Below are positions 36,781 through 49,800 of a stretch of DNA of 64,000 bases, in pieces. Position 1 is the first letter of the stretch. Each line of letters begins with the position of its first letter. The translations under genes and the position numbers were made by a program. Under the pieces are notes generated by a model. The model was given only the letters and a program-made list of their open reading frames with translations. It made no database searches and had not been told where the DNA came from. This stretch comes from Terebella lapidaria (lineage: Eukaryota > Annelida > Polychaeta > Terebellida > Terebellidae). The DNA is taken from contig OX424569.1 of assembly GCA_949152475.1 (NCBI GenBank), positions 32,471,950-32,535,949 on the forward strand. Reading direction: 5' to 3'.

Positions 36781-39700
36781 GCAGTATACAGGTTCAAACA
36801 AATACATATAATCCGATCACAAGGTAGTAAAGAAAATGAGTGGGGGTTGTGCAGTTTCGAATAATTCATATTGTCATATGTAATAAGAACATTTAATGTT
36901 GTACTGAGCGTGATGATTTGTTTGTCACTGCAAATTGACACCCCAGCTATACATGTAGCAAGGCGGAAAATTGCAAAGTCGGCTGTCTGCCCGACTGTTT
37001 TGAAGTAAAATCGATGAGTACAGATGTGCACGGGGAGGTGACTCGCATACACAAGTCATGAGCATATGGCTGGGCAACATGTCTGTTTTTCAGGACATAT
37101 CGTGGAAAAGATGGCACGGCTCCGAACGGCTGCTGTGCGGGCGGTTTCATATTAGTGGTATTTCACTTTGGACACTTGCCGCGATGTTGAATGTAATGGT
37201 TTTAGGGAAAATGTTCAAGGAAAATTTTGGATTGACGCTTGGAGAATAGCTCACTGATCTATATGTTTTTTTTAAGAAAACAAATATTTATTTTTCGCTT
37301 GTGGGCTGCTGTAGCGGCCTGTATGTTTGTCATTGCTAGTTTCATTATAATAAATGTTACGTGAGCAACACTTCATACTATAGCTTTATGACTTGTTGTC
37401 GTAAAGAGCTTGCTTGAAGCCTTGTGTTATGTGAGATCATAAATTTACTAGTATGTTTGTATTATTTGGATTAAGAGTATGACACGGATACACATCAATT
37501 AGCCCACTCTCTCTATTGACTGTTCGCCAAATAACCCATGTATGAATACGTAACATTGCCAATAGAACACGTGATGGAAAGTCGGCCAACGTGCTTCATT
37601 AATAAACCATATACGTGCAATACTCAGTATTACAAGTACAACCCCCATATATGCAGTGGCCCTTTTTATACACATGCGAATCGAACACTACATGTGCAAA
37701 CATACCCATTTATTTACATGTGCTTGCCATTAATCAATTTCTCTCTTTTCTGATCGCTTTCCACTGCAATTTGGAATCGATCCGATGAACAAATTCGTTA
37801 CATAACATTCGTTTACGCTTTTATCTTCGGCTTAGATGCCGTCACAAATAGGCCTATTTTATCAGTGGATCATGTTCACACGTATAAGGAGTTACAAGAC
37901 AAGCATGTCATACAAATTTTGAATCCCCCCCCGCCCCCCCAAAGTCCTCTCAAAGCGTTCTGATTATTAAGATGGTCTTTTCTGCATAGAATTCTGTATG
38001 ACTTGTGCATGGTTAACACAACCGATTTGTTCGGTCAAATCGGGATAATCAACTTGAACTTTTACCAAATCAATTGCATGAATAAAGAACACAAAACACA
38101 AAACAATTCTGTGGGTGTAGTTGAGAAACACTTATATGTAAATGTAGTCTTCTCCGTGGATAGTTTTTTTTTTCTTTTTCATTTGTTACCCTCCTAATGG
38201 TTTATATTGAAACAACATCGAATCGTCTTATGTGCAAGTATATACTAATGAATACAACATAAATGTCATAGTAACGCCGACAATACGAATTGAATGTCAC
38301 TCTCGAAAGACGAATTCCATGATGGACATTGTTACATCCTTTGCGAAGCCTGGCACCGTTTCCAGCAATGGGCACCGTCCGTCTCATGGATTGCTTAACG
38401 TCTGCGAAGACGCCGATAACGTCGCTTACGTATACGCCGCCTTGACGTCTGAGGATGTCTCGTCTGAGGAGGTGGGGTGAGTTGGGGGGGGGGGGGTGTG
38501 GGATGTACTGTCCCAGTCGCCATTGCCATTGCCTTGCAGTCGTATCGACCCAGTAACAGTATACATGTAGGCGGTGGTCTGTGCTCGTCTGATGTCGCTG
38601 TCGGTGGTACCGGCTTCGGTCGTCCGCCGCTTGAGCTTCGCGAATCCTGCAGCAATGGCGAGAGAGGCAATGGGCATGGCACCGGCGATCTAAATATGGT
38701 GGTGAATCAAGCGGATGTCCCTTACTGTGACCACGTTGTTTCTCGATGTGGATATGGTTTTCATTCGTGAATGGAAGCGGAACAAAAAACAATACAAGGG
38801 AAGTGGATCTTTATGGGCTAGTGGTGACAGTGGCCGGGCGCTGTGAATTGGAGGGGGTCTATTTACTGGAGGTGCGAAGCGATTAGGATACGCGCGTTCT
38901 CTTCCACGTGGATTCGCCCTACATGTGATTATTCCTACCGGCGCTTTATGGAGCACGCGATAATATGACATGATGTTTTTATAGGGATACTGAACTACAG
39001 ACCAGTTATAGATAGATATGTATCGATGACCTTACGAGGACAGAGGACAGTGTCGGTAAATCGCTAGGGAGATCATGCAGATAATACATGTTACTCGATG
39101 TATATTCTTGGAATAGCAAGCTTTATTGATTGAGCGTTGGAGGCCAGGATTATGCTTGGTCTTAGAATGTCACCTTGCCTGAAACCAGACACAGTACCGC
39201 CGACATTTTACATCACGTGCTATAGAGGATATATGTCCTTATAAGGTATGTATATGTGTTGTATGAGACAGTGGTAGTGGCGATCATGGTTTCCAATTGA
39301 GAGAAAGAACGAACAAGTACAATCAATTAATTTTATCGGGATATACATGTACTTGCAAATGTCCTTGTATATCGGTCGTAATTTCAATGTTCCCTCATGC
39401 AATAATTAATTTGTTCAAAAATTTACAAGTACATCGACTTCTGGTACCACCAATTACTTCTGGTATTAATTTTCCGGAAAATAGATCTATAATATTGCTG
39501 GGGGTGAGCATTACATTGCAGCAAAGGTGCCGATGAATTCTATGGTCGATATTTCATTCGAATTCTGCAACAGCGGTTGAAACTCTAAACCTCTGCTTAC
39601 GACATTTCATGATGGGCATTCACTATCGACATATATATTTTTCTATTTTGAAAAAAAAGAAAATGTACAGGTATGCCAGGCAAATATGTTTCCTAATTCT

Positions 39701-40504
39701 GTTTCTTTGAAGACCTGTTACCAGGTTCGCGTGTTTATCAGCAAAAGCAGAGTTTTGGGTGATTTTCTCGTGTTGTTCTATTAATTTTCATGAACAATTT
39801 GCTTCAATATTATTGAGACCAGATATATAGTTTAATTTTGTATCTAAAATTACATTGTTTTTTGGGAAAGATGCATAGAATTTAGTATGTTTCCAATTAC
39901 GTTGAACTAATGAAGATTATATTTTCGTAATTAACAATTGAAAAGAGTTTATACATTTTGAGGGAGTTTTGACGGAAAATCCCAATTCTTGAATAAAAAA
40001 CATCTAACAATTACATGAAAATTTATCATCCCATATAAACTACTATATGTAGTGATTGTCACATGCGCATGTATAAACATGTATAGTTTTTATTGTACAC
40101 GTAATTTAATAGGATACTTCAACATGACTAGTGGAGAATGGTTGCCGTGTGAATTTAATGCAGTATCAGCTTAACATCAGTTATAAACACTCGAGAATGT
40201 ACATAACAAATTGATAAATATTCACAACCATAAAGACTGCCTTATCACAAAACCAGTGCGAATTTATTTCCCTGCTTATCTAACGAAAAGCCATTAATTA
40301 CTATTACATGTAATTGCAAATTACAGTTTATAGTTTTAAAAAAAATGAACGCCATAAAGATGATAATGTTCACATTGTTACCAGTGGGAAATTATTGTCG
40401 TATGTATTTTATGCATCATCACTATTATACACGCTTGAAAATTAACAGTCCATAATAGAGAAATAACATGCAAACTCACTTTTCTAAAAATATAAAATAA
40501 TCCA
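36781..40504. other. Mostly non-coding region
   Basis: AT-rich apart from a GC-richer patch at 38330-38700 that contains a weak exon candidate on the minus strand. Poly-C or poly-G tracts lie at about 37926-37940 and 38486-38497. Confidence 0.45.
38430..38691 (-). other. Weak exon candidate on the minus strand
   Basis: The minus strand is open across about 262 nt between an AG (TATTTAG) and a GTAAGC donor. The frame begins IAGAMPIASLAIAAGFAKLK, which looks like a short hydrophobic helix followed by basic residues, then Thr/Ser/Gly-rich sequence. I recognise no family, no partner exon is clear, and the other minus frame is also open over this patch (196 codons, 38202-38792). It may be chance in GC-rich DNA. 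Confidence 0.2.
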
Positions 40505-40550
40505 GTTGCATACGGTGGCTCCTTACCGCCAATTATATTCCTGCATTTCT

Positions 40551-40976
40551 CACCCCGTCTATAATTATCACCTCACAATATTCACCGCGTTTATAATTTC
40601 CACCCCATCTATAATTTTCACCTCACAATATTCACCGCGTTTATAATTTCCACCCCATCTATAATTTTCACCTCACAATATTCACCGCGTTTATAATTTC
40701 CACCCCATCTAAAATTATCACCTCACAATATTCACCGAGTTTATAATATCCACCCCATCTATAATTATCACCTCAGAATTATCACCACGTTCATAATTTC
40801 CACCCCATCTATATTTATCACCTCACAATATTCACCGAGTTTATAATATCCACCCCATCTATAATTATCACCTCACAATTTTCACCCCGTTTATAATTTC
40901 CACCCCGTCTACAATTATCACCTCATAATTATCACCGCGTTTATAATTTCCACCCCGTTTATAATTATCACCTCAC
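40551..40976. repeat. 50-bp minisatellite, left arm
   Basis: About 8.5 copies of a 50-bp unit containing CACCCCATCTATAATTTTCA and CACCGCGTTTATAATTTC. The right arm of the same element carries the same unit in inverse orientation. Confidence 0.9.
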
Positions 40977-41033
40977 TTCATGAGCATCTGCAGCCCTAGG
41001 GCAACATGATGCTTGTGGAAATGCCTCTACAGC

Positions 41034-41566
41034 TACCGAATTGAAGCGCATATAAGGACAGGTCCTTATATGTGGATTTGTCCATTATCACAATATATCG
41101 AAAATTCAAAACATGTTCACTTATAAGGAGATGGCCTTTTATCCAGACATAAAACACCCCGTTTATTCATATATAAGGACACTATATGCACTACAATAAA
41201 CTGAAGAATTGGGGGCCTAATTAAATTATTGGCGCAATTAATTTTGTCCCTTTGAATGACACACAATTCGCTGTAGGTCTATAACACATACATTCAACAT
41301 GAATACAATTTAATTTCAAGACCACAATAATACTCGAGATTAATAGGATGAACATGGTATACGTAGTGGTACGTGCTACATGTGTTCTAGTTGCGTCATT
41401 TTTCACAACTTATAATCATCGACATGCAAAATGTCCTCATATGTGGGTCAGATGTTTTACAGGCAGTTTCTAAAGAAAGTTCTCATATAAGGACATGTAT
41501 TTATGTCCGGATAAAAGGAAGTGCTCATATATGAGGACATGTCCTTATATGCGCGTAAATACGGTA
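41034..41566. mobile_element. Nested element with TACCG termini and AAGGACA arrays
   Basis: The left end TACCGAATTGAAGCGCATAT and the right-end complement TACCGTATTTACGCGCATAT form diverged inverted termini, followed on both sides by repeated CATATAAGGACA motifs. It lies in the core of the 40511-42236 element. The flanks TACAGC and CACAGA share only ACAG, so the target duplication is doubtful. No coding capacity. Confidence 0.62.
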
Positions 41567-41644
41567 CACAGAATACCAAGAGTGTTCATAGTAAGACTCA
41601 ATGCAACAATTGAAATTCTGTACCTAGTAATAATTGTGATCAAT

Positions 41645-42205
41645 TCATAATTATAAACTCGGTGATAATTCTGAGGTGTTAATTATAGACGGGGTGGAAA
41701 TTATGAATGGGGTGAAAATTGTGAGGTGATAATTCTAAACGGGGTGGAAATTATAAACGCGGTGGTAATTCTGAGGTGATAATTATGAACGGGGTGTAAA
41801 TTATAAACGGGGTGAAAATTGTGAGGTGATAATTATAAACGGGGTGGAAATTATAAACGCGGTGATAATTCTGAGGTGATAATTATGAACGGGGTGTAAA
41901 TTATAAACGGGGTGAAAATTGTGAGGTGATAATTATAAACGGGGTGGAAATTATAAACGCGGTGGTAATTCTGAGGTGATAATTATGAACGGGGTGTAAA
42001 TTATAAACGGGGTGAAAATTGTGAGGTGATAATTATAAACGGGGTGGAAATTATAAACGCGGTGGTAATTCTGAGGTGATAATTATGAACGAGGTGTAAA
42101 TTATAAACGGGGTGAAAATTGTGAGGTGATAATTATAAACGGGGTGGAAATTATAAACGCGGTGAATATTATGAGGTGGTAATTATAAATGGGGTGAGAA
42201 ATACA
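41645..42205. repeat. 50-bp minisatellite, right arm, inverted, 100-bp higher-order repeat
   Basis: About 11 copies of the reverse-complement 50-bp unit. Two unit types alternate, giving a 100-bp higher-order period (the AATTATGAAC variant recurs at 41781, 41881, 41981 and 42081). Homogenisation is stronger here than in the left arm. Confidence 0.88.
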
Positions 42206-42242
42206 CGAACGTAATTGGCGGTAATGAGCCACCGTAGTTGCA

Positions 42243-45200
42243 CCCCCGTTTTCTACCACAAAAACATGCAACATACGTAAAATGAAAGGGAGAGAGAAAT
42301 TCAACAGGCGGGCCAGACAAATTGTATTAATTGCCGTAGCAACCCATGTGTTGGCCTGTCTGTGGGATAGATACATTTGAGCAATCGGTAAGGTCTGATT
42401 TCACCGGGGTGCTAGAAGGTACTCGTACTGTATGTGCCGGGAGGGGGAGGGGGAGAGCGGTCAGATTGCTGGGGTCGCCGGAGTACGTGATAATTCTCGC
42501 CTGGGACGAGTTGCAGGTCTATCCCTGTCTGGGGAATTACCATTTTTGGTACGATGTATTCTTTCAATTTCGATCGCTAATGTTTTTATTCTGCCTTTTC
42601 CAGAGAAGTCTATTACGAGTATTTAAGCAACCGTATATGCTTTAAATAGATTCTGGTTGATTCAGCAGTGGCGGAATTAGGTATATCCCAATATATCCCA
42701 ATTGTACAAATACAGGTTGTGAAAACATCCAAGGAAATATCTGGAATACTACAAATCCATCCTTTCTCGGGGGCCTTACGGCGCCCCAAAACCCTCGGAA
42801 CCCCGAATGTCCATACATTTCAAAATACCAATAAATGCAGGTGTGAACTACACCTCAGAATTCATCTGGGACGGGAATTGGGCCTTATGGATTCGCCCCT
42901 ACTGATTCAGAATGTGAACTCAAGATAAATAATATATACGTACACATATATTATTCGTTCGGTTCATATGACAGTCATTGCAGAAATAATGCAGGTCAAC
43001 TGCTTACAGTCATATGTCATAAAAATGCATCGTTTATTCTGTAGCTAGCTGTCAAACACAGCATGAATCTATTTCGGTCACTGCGCTTGGGATAATAACT
43101 TCCCGGACATAACGCCTGACATGAATCATCCGACAACATTTCTCGAAAACTTCTCGAACGCTGGCCTCCATTTCTTCCCAGAAAAAAACCGTCTCCCTCA
43201 TCACTTCAAAACGTCACCCCATTTCTGCCAATACAGCAAAATATATATATATTTACCCCTTTTTTTCCTTTCGATACCCAACCTCGCCCAGGTCAAATAG
43301 ATGAGAACTCCCCTTATCATGGCCCTAGGCGTCGAGCCCGATGGGCCGAGAAGGTCAAGTTGATGCGAATGATTCCAAGCGGGTCGACGGCCGTATCTAG
43401 AATCCTTCAGGACCGCAAATAACGTTTTTTTGTCGGTGACTGGCAGATCGATAAATTGGGGGATTGCCCGATTGGCGACGAAAATGTTCCCAAAATTAAT
43501 TGTTCCTCCACCCTGTAGTATTACCAGGCTCTTTGTGGACGATGCTATTTTTGTCTGAGTCTTCCAAACAACTGGATATTTTTCCTCATATGCAAAGAAA
43601 TAGCTGGAACACGTGTATCGATCGATGGGTGATTATACAAATAGTCTTCTTTCAATTAACATAATCAATAATTATATCTTTGGTGACGCCTTCTACTACA
43701 TTTATTTTTATTATTTATAAATCAATACGAGATTTAATGTCATTGTTACACCCCTAGTTTTTTAATTACATCTATGAACATAGGTTTTAATATTCGAAAT
43801 ATCATAGTGGTTCGTTTATAACAAAGTCAAATAGGAAAGAACTTTTGTTCCTTATCCTGTATAGAAATAGAACGGGCATACACTTTGTGACATCCATGTA
43901 CACATTGTATGTTTATTTATTCAAACAAGTGCGTGTATACATGTAGTACAGAGTGAGATTTGCATTAGCATTGTCCAGCACTTTAGATTTCTACAGTGTA
44001 ATAAAAATGAAGTGTTTGCATGTATGTCCTAATTATGCATTCAAAACACCTATTATTAAACATCACACGTATGCATATATGTGTACATATACAGGCGCTA
44101 AATTGCTTGAATAGTTGTTGAAATGGTTGAGTGGGATTATAAAATAGGAAGTTCGCCAGATACATGAACCAGTAAAAGTGTCGTTCTTGTTTTTATGATG
44201 TATTTTCTCCTGTAAATCTTTTATATATAAGTTCCCGTGTTAAGTACGCATCGGACTCAATATTCTGGTCATTTAGAATTTATTTAATGTTGAAAAATAT
44301 TACCATTTTACAATGTTTAAGGCACAGTGAACTTCACCAGCAGATGCGAAATATAGAACCACTGTTTTCGGATGGTTCACCAGAGCGAAGTCCGCGCTAC
44401 ATGGCTAAACGTGTATCTTGGCAACTGGCCAAAACCATCAGCGTAACTTCTGACTGGTCTGAGCTTTAGCCTTTAGATTGGTTTTATGGTGGGAATTTCC
44501 CACAGATCTTGATGAAATACTGAAGCTTGCAGAAAAATAATTGCCTGATGAAACAGCATCACGTGTTGATTAAATATTTGGCATCGGATTCTTGGGGGTT
44601 TTGCAGATTTTAGACGTGATTTCAGAATTTCAAACCCCATTTCAACCGCAATCATCTTCGTGGTTGTTGAGAAGCCCCGTCGCCACATTTTGAGAGCGAA
44701 ATTCTTCGAAATTACTACTTAGACATCGGATAACATCAAGTGTCGTCGGTTATCGTCAGTAAGTAACCAGAGATAAGATAATTTATAACGTTAGATTTTA
44801 CTATTGGCTCACCGCAATTGCCTGTAATCAAAGTACTCGCCGCAAAAAAAAAAAAAAAAAAAAAAAAAATAGAAGTGGGGCAAGATACATGTTTTTTTAT
44901 GTTTACAAATGTTTACCGGTAATGCACACTTGCTCAGTAGTTGGCTATATATCACGCCGTTTTCGTCTGAATTACGGGCACATTTCATATATACATTTGT
45001 ATACTGCCGTGAGTTTCATTGCCCTGTTTGTCACTTCGTCGTGGTTCCCACTTTACATGACTGCAGGTGCGATGTTACAATAACAAACATTTACATCAAA
45101 AGTCGAGCTGAAAAGGAGCTCATCTTGTTTTCGCTGAATCAGTGAATAGAAAATTGACACATTCAAAAGCTGGTACTTTCTAATGTATCTCCATCCATTT

Positions 45201-46758
45201 GACTGCGTGGCAACAGGGCCTTGATATATATATATATATATGTGTGTCATTTGAGCCTCAGAGTTCACGTGTGGGTGTATATGTAGACATTGACGTATTG
45301 CTTTATCGCTAAAGACACTGAATCACCTGCTGAAAAAAATATTCAATCTTTCTTGTCTATGCAATTACGCTGTCACAGAAGTGGGGCATAACACTACCGC
45401 TCACGAGCCAGGATATATGTCTATATTTTGCCGCTTAAGCGTTATGAAGTGTGTCGAATACTTGTAAAATCGTCGCTCTAGTTTTTGTAGCAGTGAAGTC
45501 ACTTTTGATGCCATCTTTGCTTTGCGTGGACCCCATTGAACATGATTTCCAACGCAACGTTGATATTCAATTGTTATCGAAGTCACTCGAATGGATACCA
45601 TGTGTAGAATCTAGTGTGTAATATCGGATTTCTTAACCAGAGTCTTATCTTTCCCGATAAAATCGGACGCAATAAGTAGGACCGGCCGGATATTACGGGA
45701 TGTATTCATTATGAAAATTCGACATTGGAACGTGAATTTCTATCCGTTATTTCATTCAAAACATTCCCTAGGAGTACTACATGTTTACGAGTGGATGTTA
45801 GATTAGTAAGGAGGTATGTGATTCAATAACATTACTATACTAATATTAATACTAAACCTACCAGTGATACTACTAATTATATTACATTTTAATGATCACA
45901 TGTAGTTTCCTACCATGTATATATTTGACTTTTGGCACGAGCCCAGAAGTTACATGCAACAACACGTGTGATGTCATATAATGGTAACATTCAAGTTCAG
46001 ACGTTGGAATTTTTTCATTTGATTTATGACATGATGAAACTTGAAATTTGTCAGGTAGGCGGAATTGCTGGATGCTTTGAACGAGGCAACTGTTACATAC
46101 TTAACATCTACCTGTATCCTACCGATTAACCCCGTTTGCATGGCAACAGCTGCTATATATACAGTATATCAGTTTTACTGCCTTCACCAGCATTTCATCC
46201 GCATGCGGCGAGATTGACCGCGAATGATTCAAACTTCGACACATATTCAAATATGACTCATGCCATATCAGTCGGATGGATAGTCGCGTGTGTCAATACT
46301 TGAGTCATATGACAGACACATCGCGCCTAAATTACGACTAGATCATGTCGTGTTTGACTGAAATCTTGTGGATAAAACATAACATAGTCTGCGGGATACT
46401 GTGTGACCCAGTAATATGCTACGATATGCTCGTGTACATTACATAAGATCAAATAACGAGTTAGTACACAGGAAGGAATATCTTGGCAAAGGTGTATAGA
46501 CGGGTCCTGTAAACATAACTGATGGTTACATGTATTGGATAACTGTTCGGATTAAAATAACATACATTTACACTACGGTGGCATATAATTTGCAATTAGG
46601 ACTCATTTTAAGGGTCATATTTTTTGTCTGATCACATCCAATATAAACCACGGTAGTGAATTGGTTGTGTTTATGCATTTCTGTTGTGAAACTCGTAATT
46701 TTGTGCACATACATGTATCTAAACTAATTTTTTAATTTTCACAAATCGCTATTTTTCA
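42243..46758. other. Non-coding region upstream of the Ig-receptor gene
   Basis: No gene recognised. A segment starting CAGTGGCGGAATTAGG near 42665 resembles degraded hAT ends. A 26-base poly-A lies at 44844-44869 and a (TA)n tract at about 45223-45241. The gene's promoter and any 5' untranslated exon should be here but I could not place them. Confidence 0.45.
44844..44869 (+). repeat. 26-base poly-A tract
   Basis: An uninterrupted A run. It could be a retrotransposed tail, but I find no target duplication or recognisable transcript before it. Confidence 0.8.
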
Positions 46759-46761
46759 GAC

Positions 46762-46891
46762 ATGGCCATGGCGTTTCTTGTGACTTTAGCGGCCGTTTTC
46801 GTCCGGCAAGTCCTGATTCTGGACATAACACACGTTCTTCCCACAATGCAACAGGAGGCAAACGATACTATTCAAAGTATCATGGGTACAT
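46762..46891 (+). CDS. Ig-receptor exon 1: signal peptide
   Basis: It encodes residues 1-43 and ends phase 1 at a TGTAAG-type donor. An acceptor-like TTTTTCAG ends at 46759, two bases before the ATG, so the 5' untranslated region probably continues in an upstream exon. A second in-frame ATG at 46768 has an equally good context. Confidence 0.72.
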
Positions 46892-49800
46892 GTAAGTTGT
46901 ACACAGTTTCGTGACTTCTCTTTTTTTCATTTCCTTGTTCAAACTTTTACAGTATATACATGTATGCAAAAATGCAATTTTGTGCGTTTTGTCTGTTTCA
47001 TAAAACGAAACGGGAACTATTCTAGTCGTGACTAAATATTACCTAACATATCCATTCGGAACATTATTAATGTTATCATTATAAATAGGAGTTCATTGTT
47101 ATATGAGTTGGAATCTTCATTATACATATATGCACTAGTGTTTTCCCTTAATGCATTTTAGATTTTACAACGTTTTACATTTTCATATTCCAAAGATGTC
47201 AGTACTCAGCAAATAACATAATAAATTTAAAATGTTCATTGATGTTTGTTGCTGTTTTTTTGCAATAGTACAACTGCCTCCCGTGATTTACAACCAAACC
47301 CTCGGGCCGATCTACGTCCGTGATCACCATCAATACGTTAACGTCTGGTGTAACGGCACGGACGGCGCCAGGATCACGTAAGGATATCGAAAATTATTGT
47401 TTACGTGTTTTACTACTTGTGGCCTATCCGTATTCCAGATAGATTCAGATTGTTATAGTTCTTATTCCGAGTGTCTTAGGTTAGCTTTTTCAATCGGCGT
47501 CATCAAAATATTTTCATATTATTGATATCATTCATGAACCATTTACACATCGCTGTACATGTGTAGGTAAACACATTTATCAACCAATTCTCACTCACGT
47601 GTTTTCATATATAGTTTACATCACGCCAAATATCTATATGTATACATATCATATTCGGAATACCGATAAACCACAGGACCATGTGATAAGATATTAATTA
47701 ATTAACAATACCATATATAATAATATGATAATAACGGAATTAATGTACAATAATTGAATTGATACTGTGCCAAATGGATAGTTGAGTTCTTTGTAGGTCA
47801 ATGATGTTTCTCAAAGTCCCGTGAGGAAATTGAATTTATACCACAAACACGTCATATAGAGAATAAACAAAACTCGCCTTTTTATGGCCACGTGGCTTAT
47901 TGTAGAGATCTATTCGTACGTCTAATGTTGATCATGTGGGAATTATTAAGTTGAACTTCACAAATTATAAACAAATTATTGTGAATTTGCAGATCATAAC
48001 ACGAATGGTGCGGGCTGTTGGCACATTGCTAGTAATTTTTATTTGATAACAAAATAATATACAGTGGTAATTATTAAAGTTACACATCAAGTTAGATCAA
48101 TACTTGTACGCGTATTTGATGAATTCGATAGTTGGTGAATTTATTGATTGATTATTCAATGTATGATCATATTACATCAATGAAGCGATCGTTTGAGATA
48201 ATATCAAATTATTTCGTCTTGTGTTCACACGATCACATGACACATTTATACTATATTTTAATATATCATTGAAAATGGTATCGTATTTTGAGTTGTGACA
48301 TGTTACCGTTGCCCGAAATATGATACTAATTTGTAGATTGCCACATTGGTAGTCTGTGGTGAACACGTGGTTGTTTAAACATACAGTAGTCGTCCAACCA
48401 ATATTATTATATAAAGTAGGTGACATACTATTGACGGGATGTTATCCTATTACACTTACACAAATATATGACGGACTTGTCTGAAAATTTCCCGTGTCGG
48501 TAAAAATTATATTATCTACATAGCCAAATAGGCCAATAATCAGTACCAAGTAAAAAGTATTCCCAATCATCAAGACTGATCGTCTCAGGTTAAACCAATA
48601 AACTTATTTCATGAATACTCCATGAACCCCATATACGTACATGTATATGGTTATAAGGTGGTGTGATTTGACATCATAACTCATACCACACCCATATATA
48701 CAACAAAGCAAATAAAAAGTATTTATCTTTTGTTCTTGATATTTGATTCAATAGCTGGAGCTATAACAACCAGAACGTCTCGATCCCGGCGGTCCGTGAG
48801 GCCGTCACACGCAGTGAAGACGTACAGTTCCTCCCCCGGGGAACCTACAATAACCAGCTCGTTATCTACGATGTCAACAAAGGACTGCATGGCTTCATCC
48901 AGTGTTTTGTGACCAATTCTCGAGGCTCCACGTTTGGGGATAAAGTTTTTGTAACTCATGCGGGTGAGTAAAGTTAAAATAGCATTTTTCGTTTTCAACT
49001 TTAACACGTTCATTAATTTGATGCAGATGAGAATCAATTTGACCTTTGGACGTATCATTGTAAACTTGATGTGATGGCATGCACATGACAATTGTTCGAA
49101 CTATATCATGGAGATACATGTATATCGATCAGATCGTATCGCACAATGTGTTGCATTCTGAAGACCTACTCTCCAATATCATAACGTTTTAAAATATTTA
49201 GTTTTTTTTCTTATACTAGTCAGTATGTCATTAACTCGAAAGCATAATGACACCGTCGTGCGATAAAATACCCTTAATCGAATATCTTGCTTTTTGTCCA
49301 TCGCTGGAGCAGTCCTCAACAAGACGAACAACTTCCAAGACGAGACCAAGATTTCAAGCGTCGTGGGCGACACGATAACGATGGCTTGTAGCCAGCACAT
49401 CCACGACACGCCCGAGGCCAATGTACACTGGGAGTATGAACAGGACTATGATGTAGACCTTGCGCAAAAGGACGGTTTTTTCTGCAATGCGCAGCGGAGT
49501 GTGTGTGTCATTTCTCACGTGACTTTGGCGGACGCCGGCACCTATAGATGCGGGTACACCATACCAAACAAACCGCTCAGCCTCAGCACGGCTTTCAAAC
49601 TTATCGGTACGTTTTCTTTGTTATGTGATTTCTTCCCTAGAAAATGAGATTGGTTAATGATGATAGAAAGCATGATTTAAATTTCGAAATTTTATTTTTT
49701 TCACAGAATCTTTTAATAATGAATGGCTACATCGATACATGTGTATATGTAGTGTACAAACACATGTCCTCGACAAAATAGTAAATATTTATATGAATCT

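Larger units (their letters stand above)
40511..42236. mobile_element. Large palindromic non-autonomous transposon with TACGGTGGCTC termini
   Basis: The ends are TACGGTGGCTC and its reverse complement. Similarity between the ends continues through TTACCGCCAATTA and TTTCTCACCCC into inverted minisatellite arms. GTTGCA flanks both sides (40505-40510 and 42237-42242), a perfect 6-bp target duplication. The arms are oppositely oriented 50-bp minisatellites (40551-40976 and ~41645-42205) around a core that contains a second TAC-ended element (41034-41566). There is no coding capacity. The termini and 6-bp duplication match the 33585-33927 element, so both probably use the same transposase; IS3EU-like is an inference. 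Confidence 0.8.

Noticed and set aside
38202..38792. 196-codon minus-strand open frame
   Set aside because: Composition is biased (His, Arg, Pro from a poly-C tract); adjacent frames are also open. Kept only as a weak exon candidate in another frame.
44844..44869. Poly-A tail of a processed pseudogene or SINE
   Set aside because: No recognisable transcript precedes it and no flanking duplication was found.
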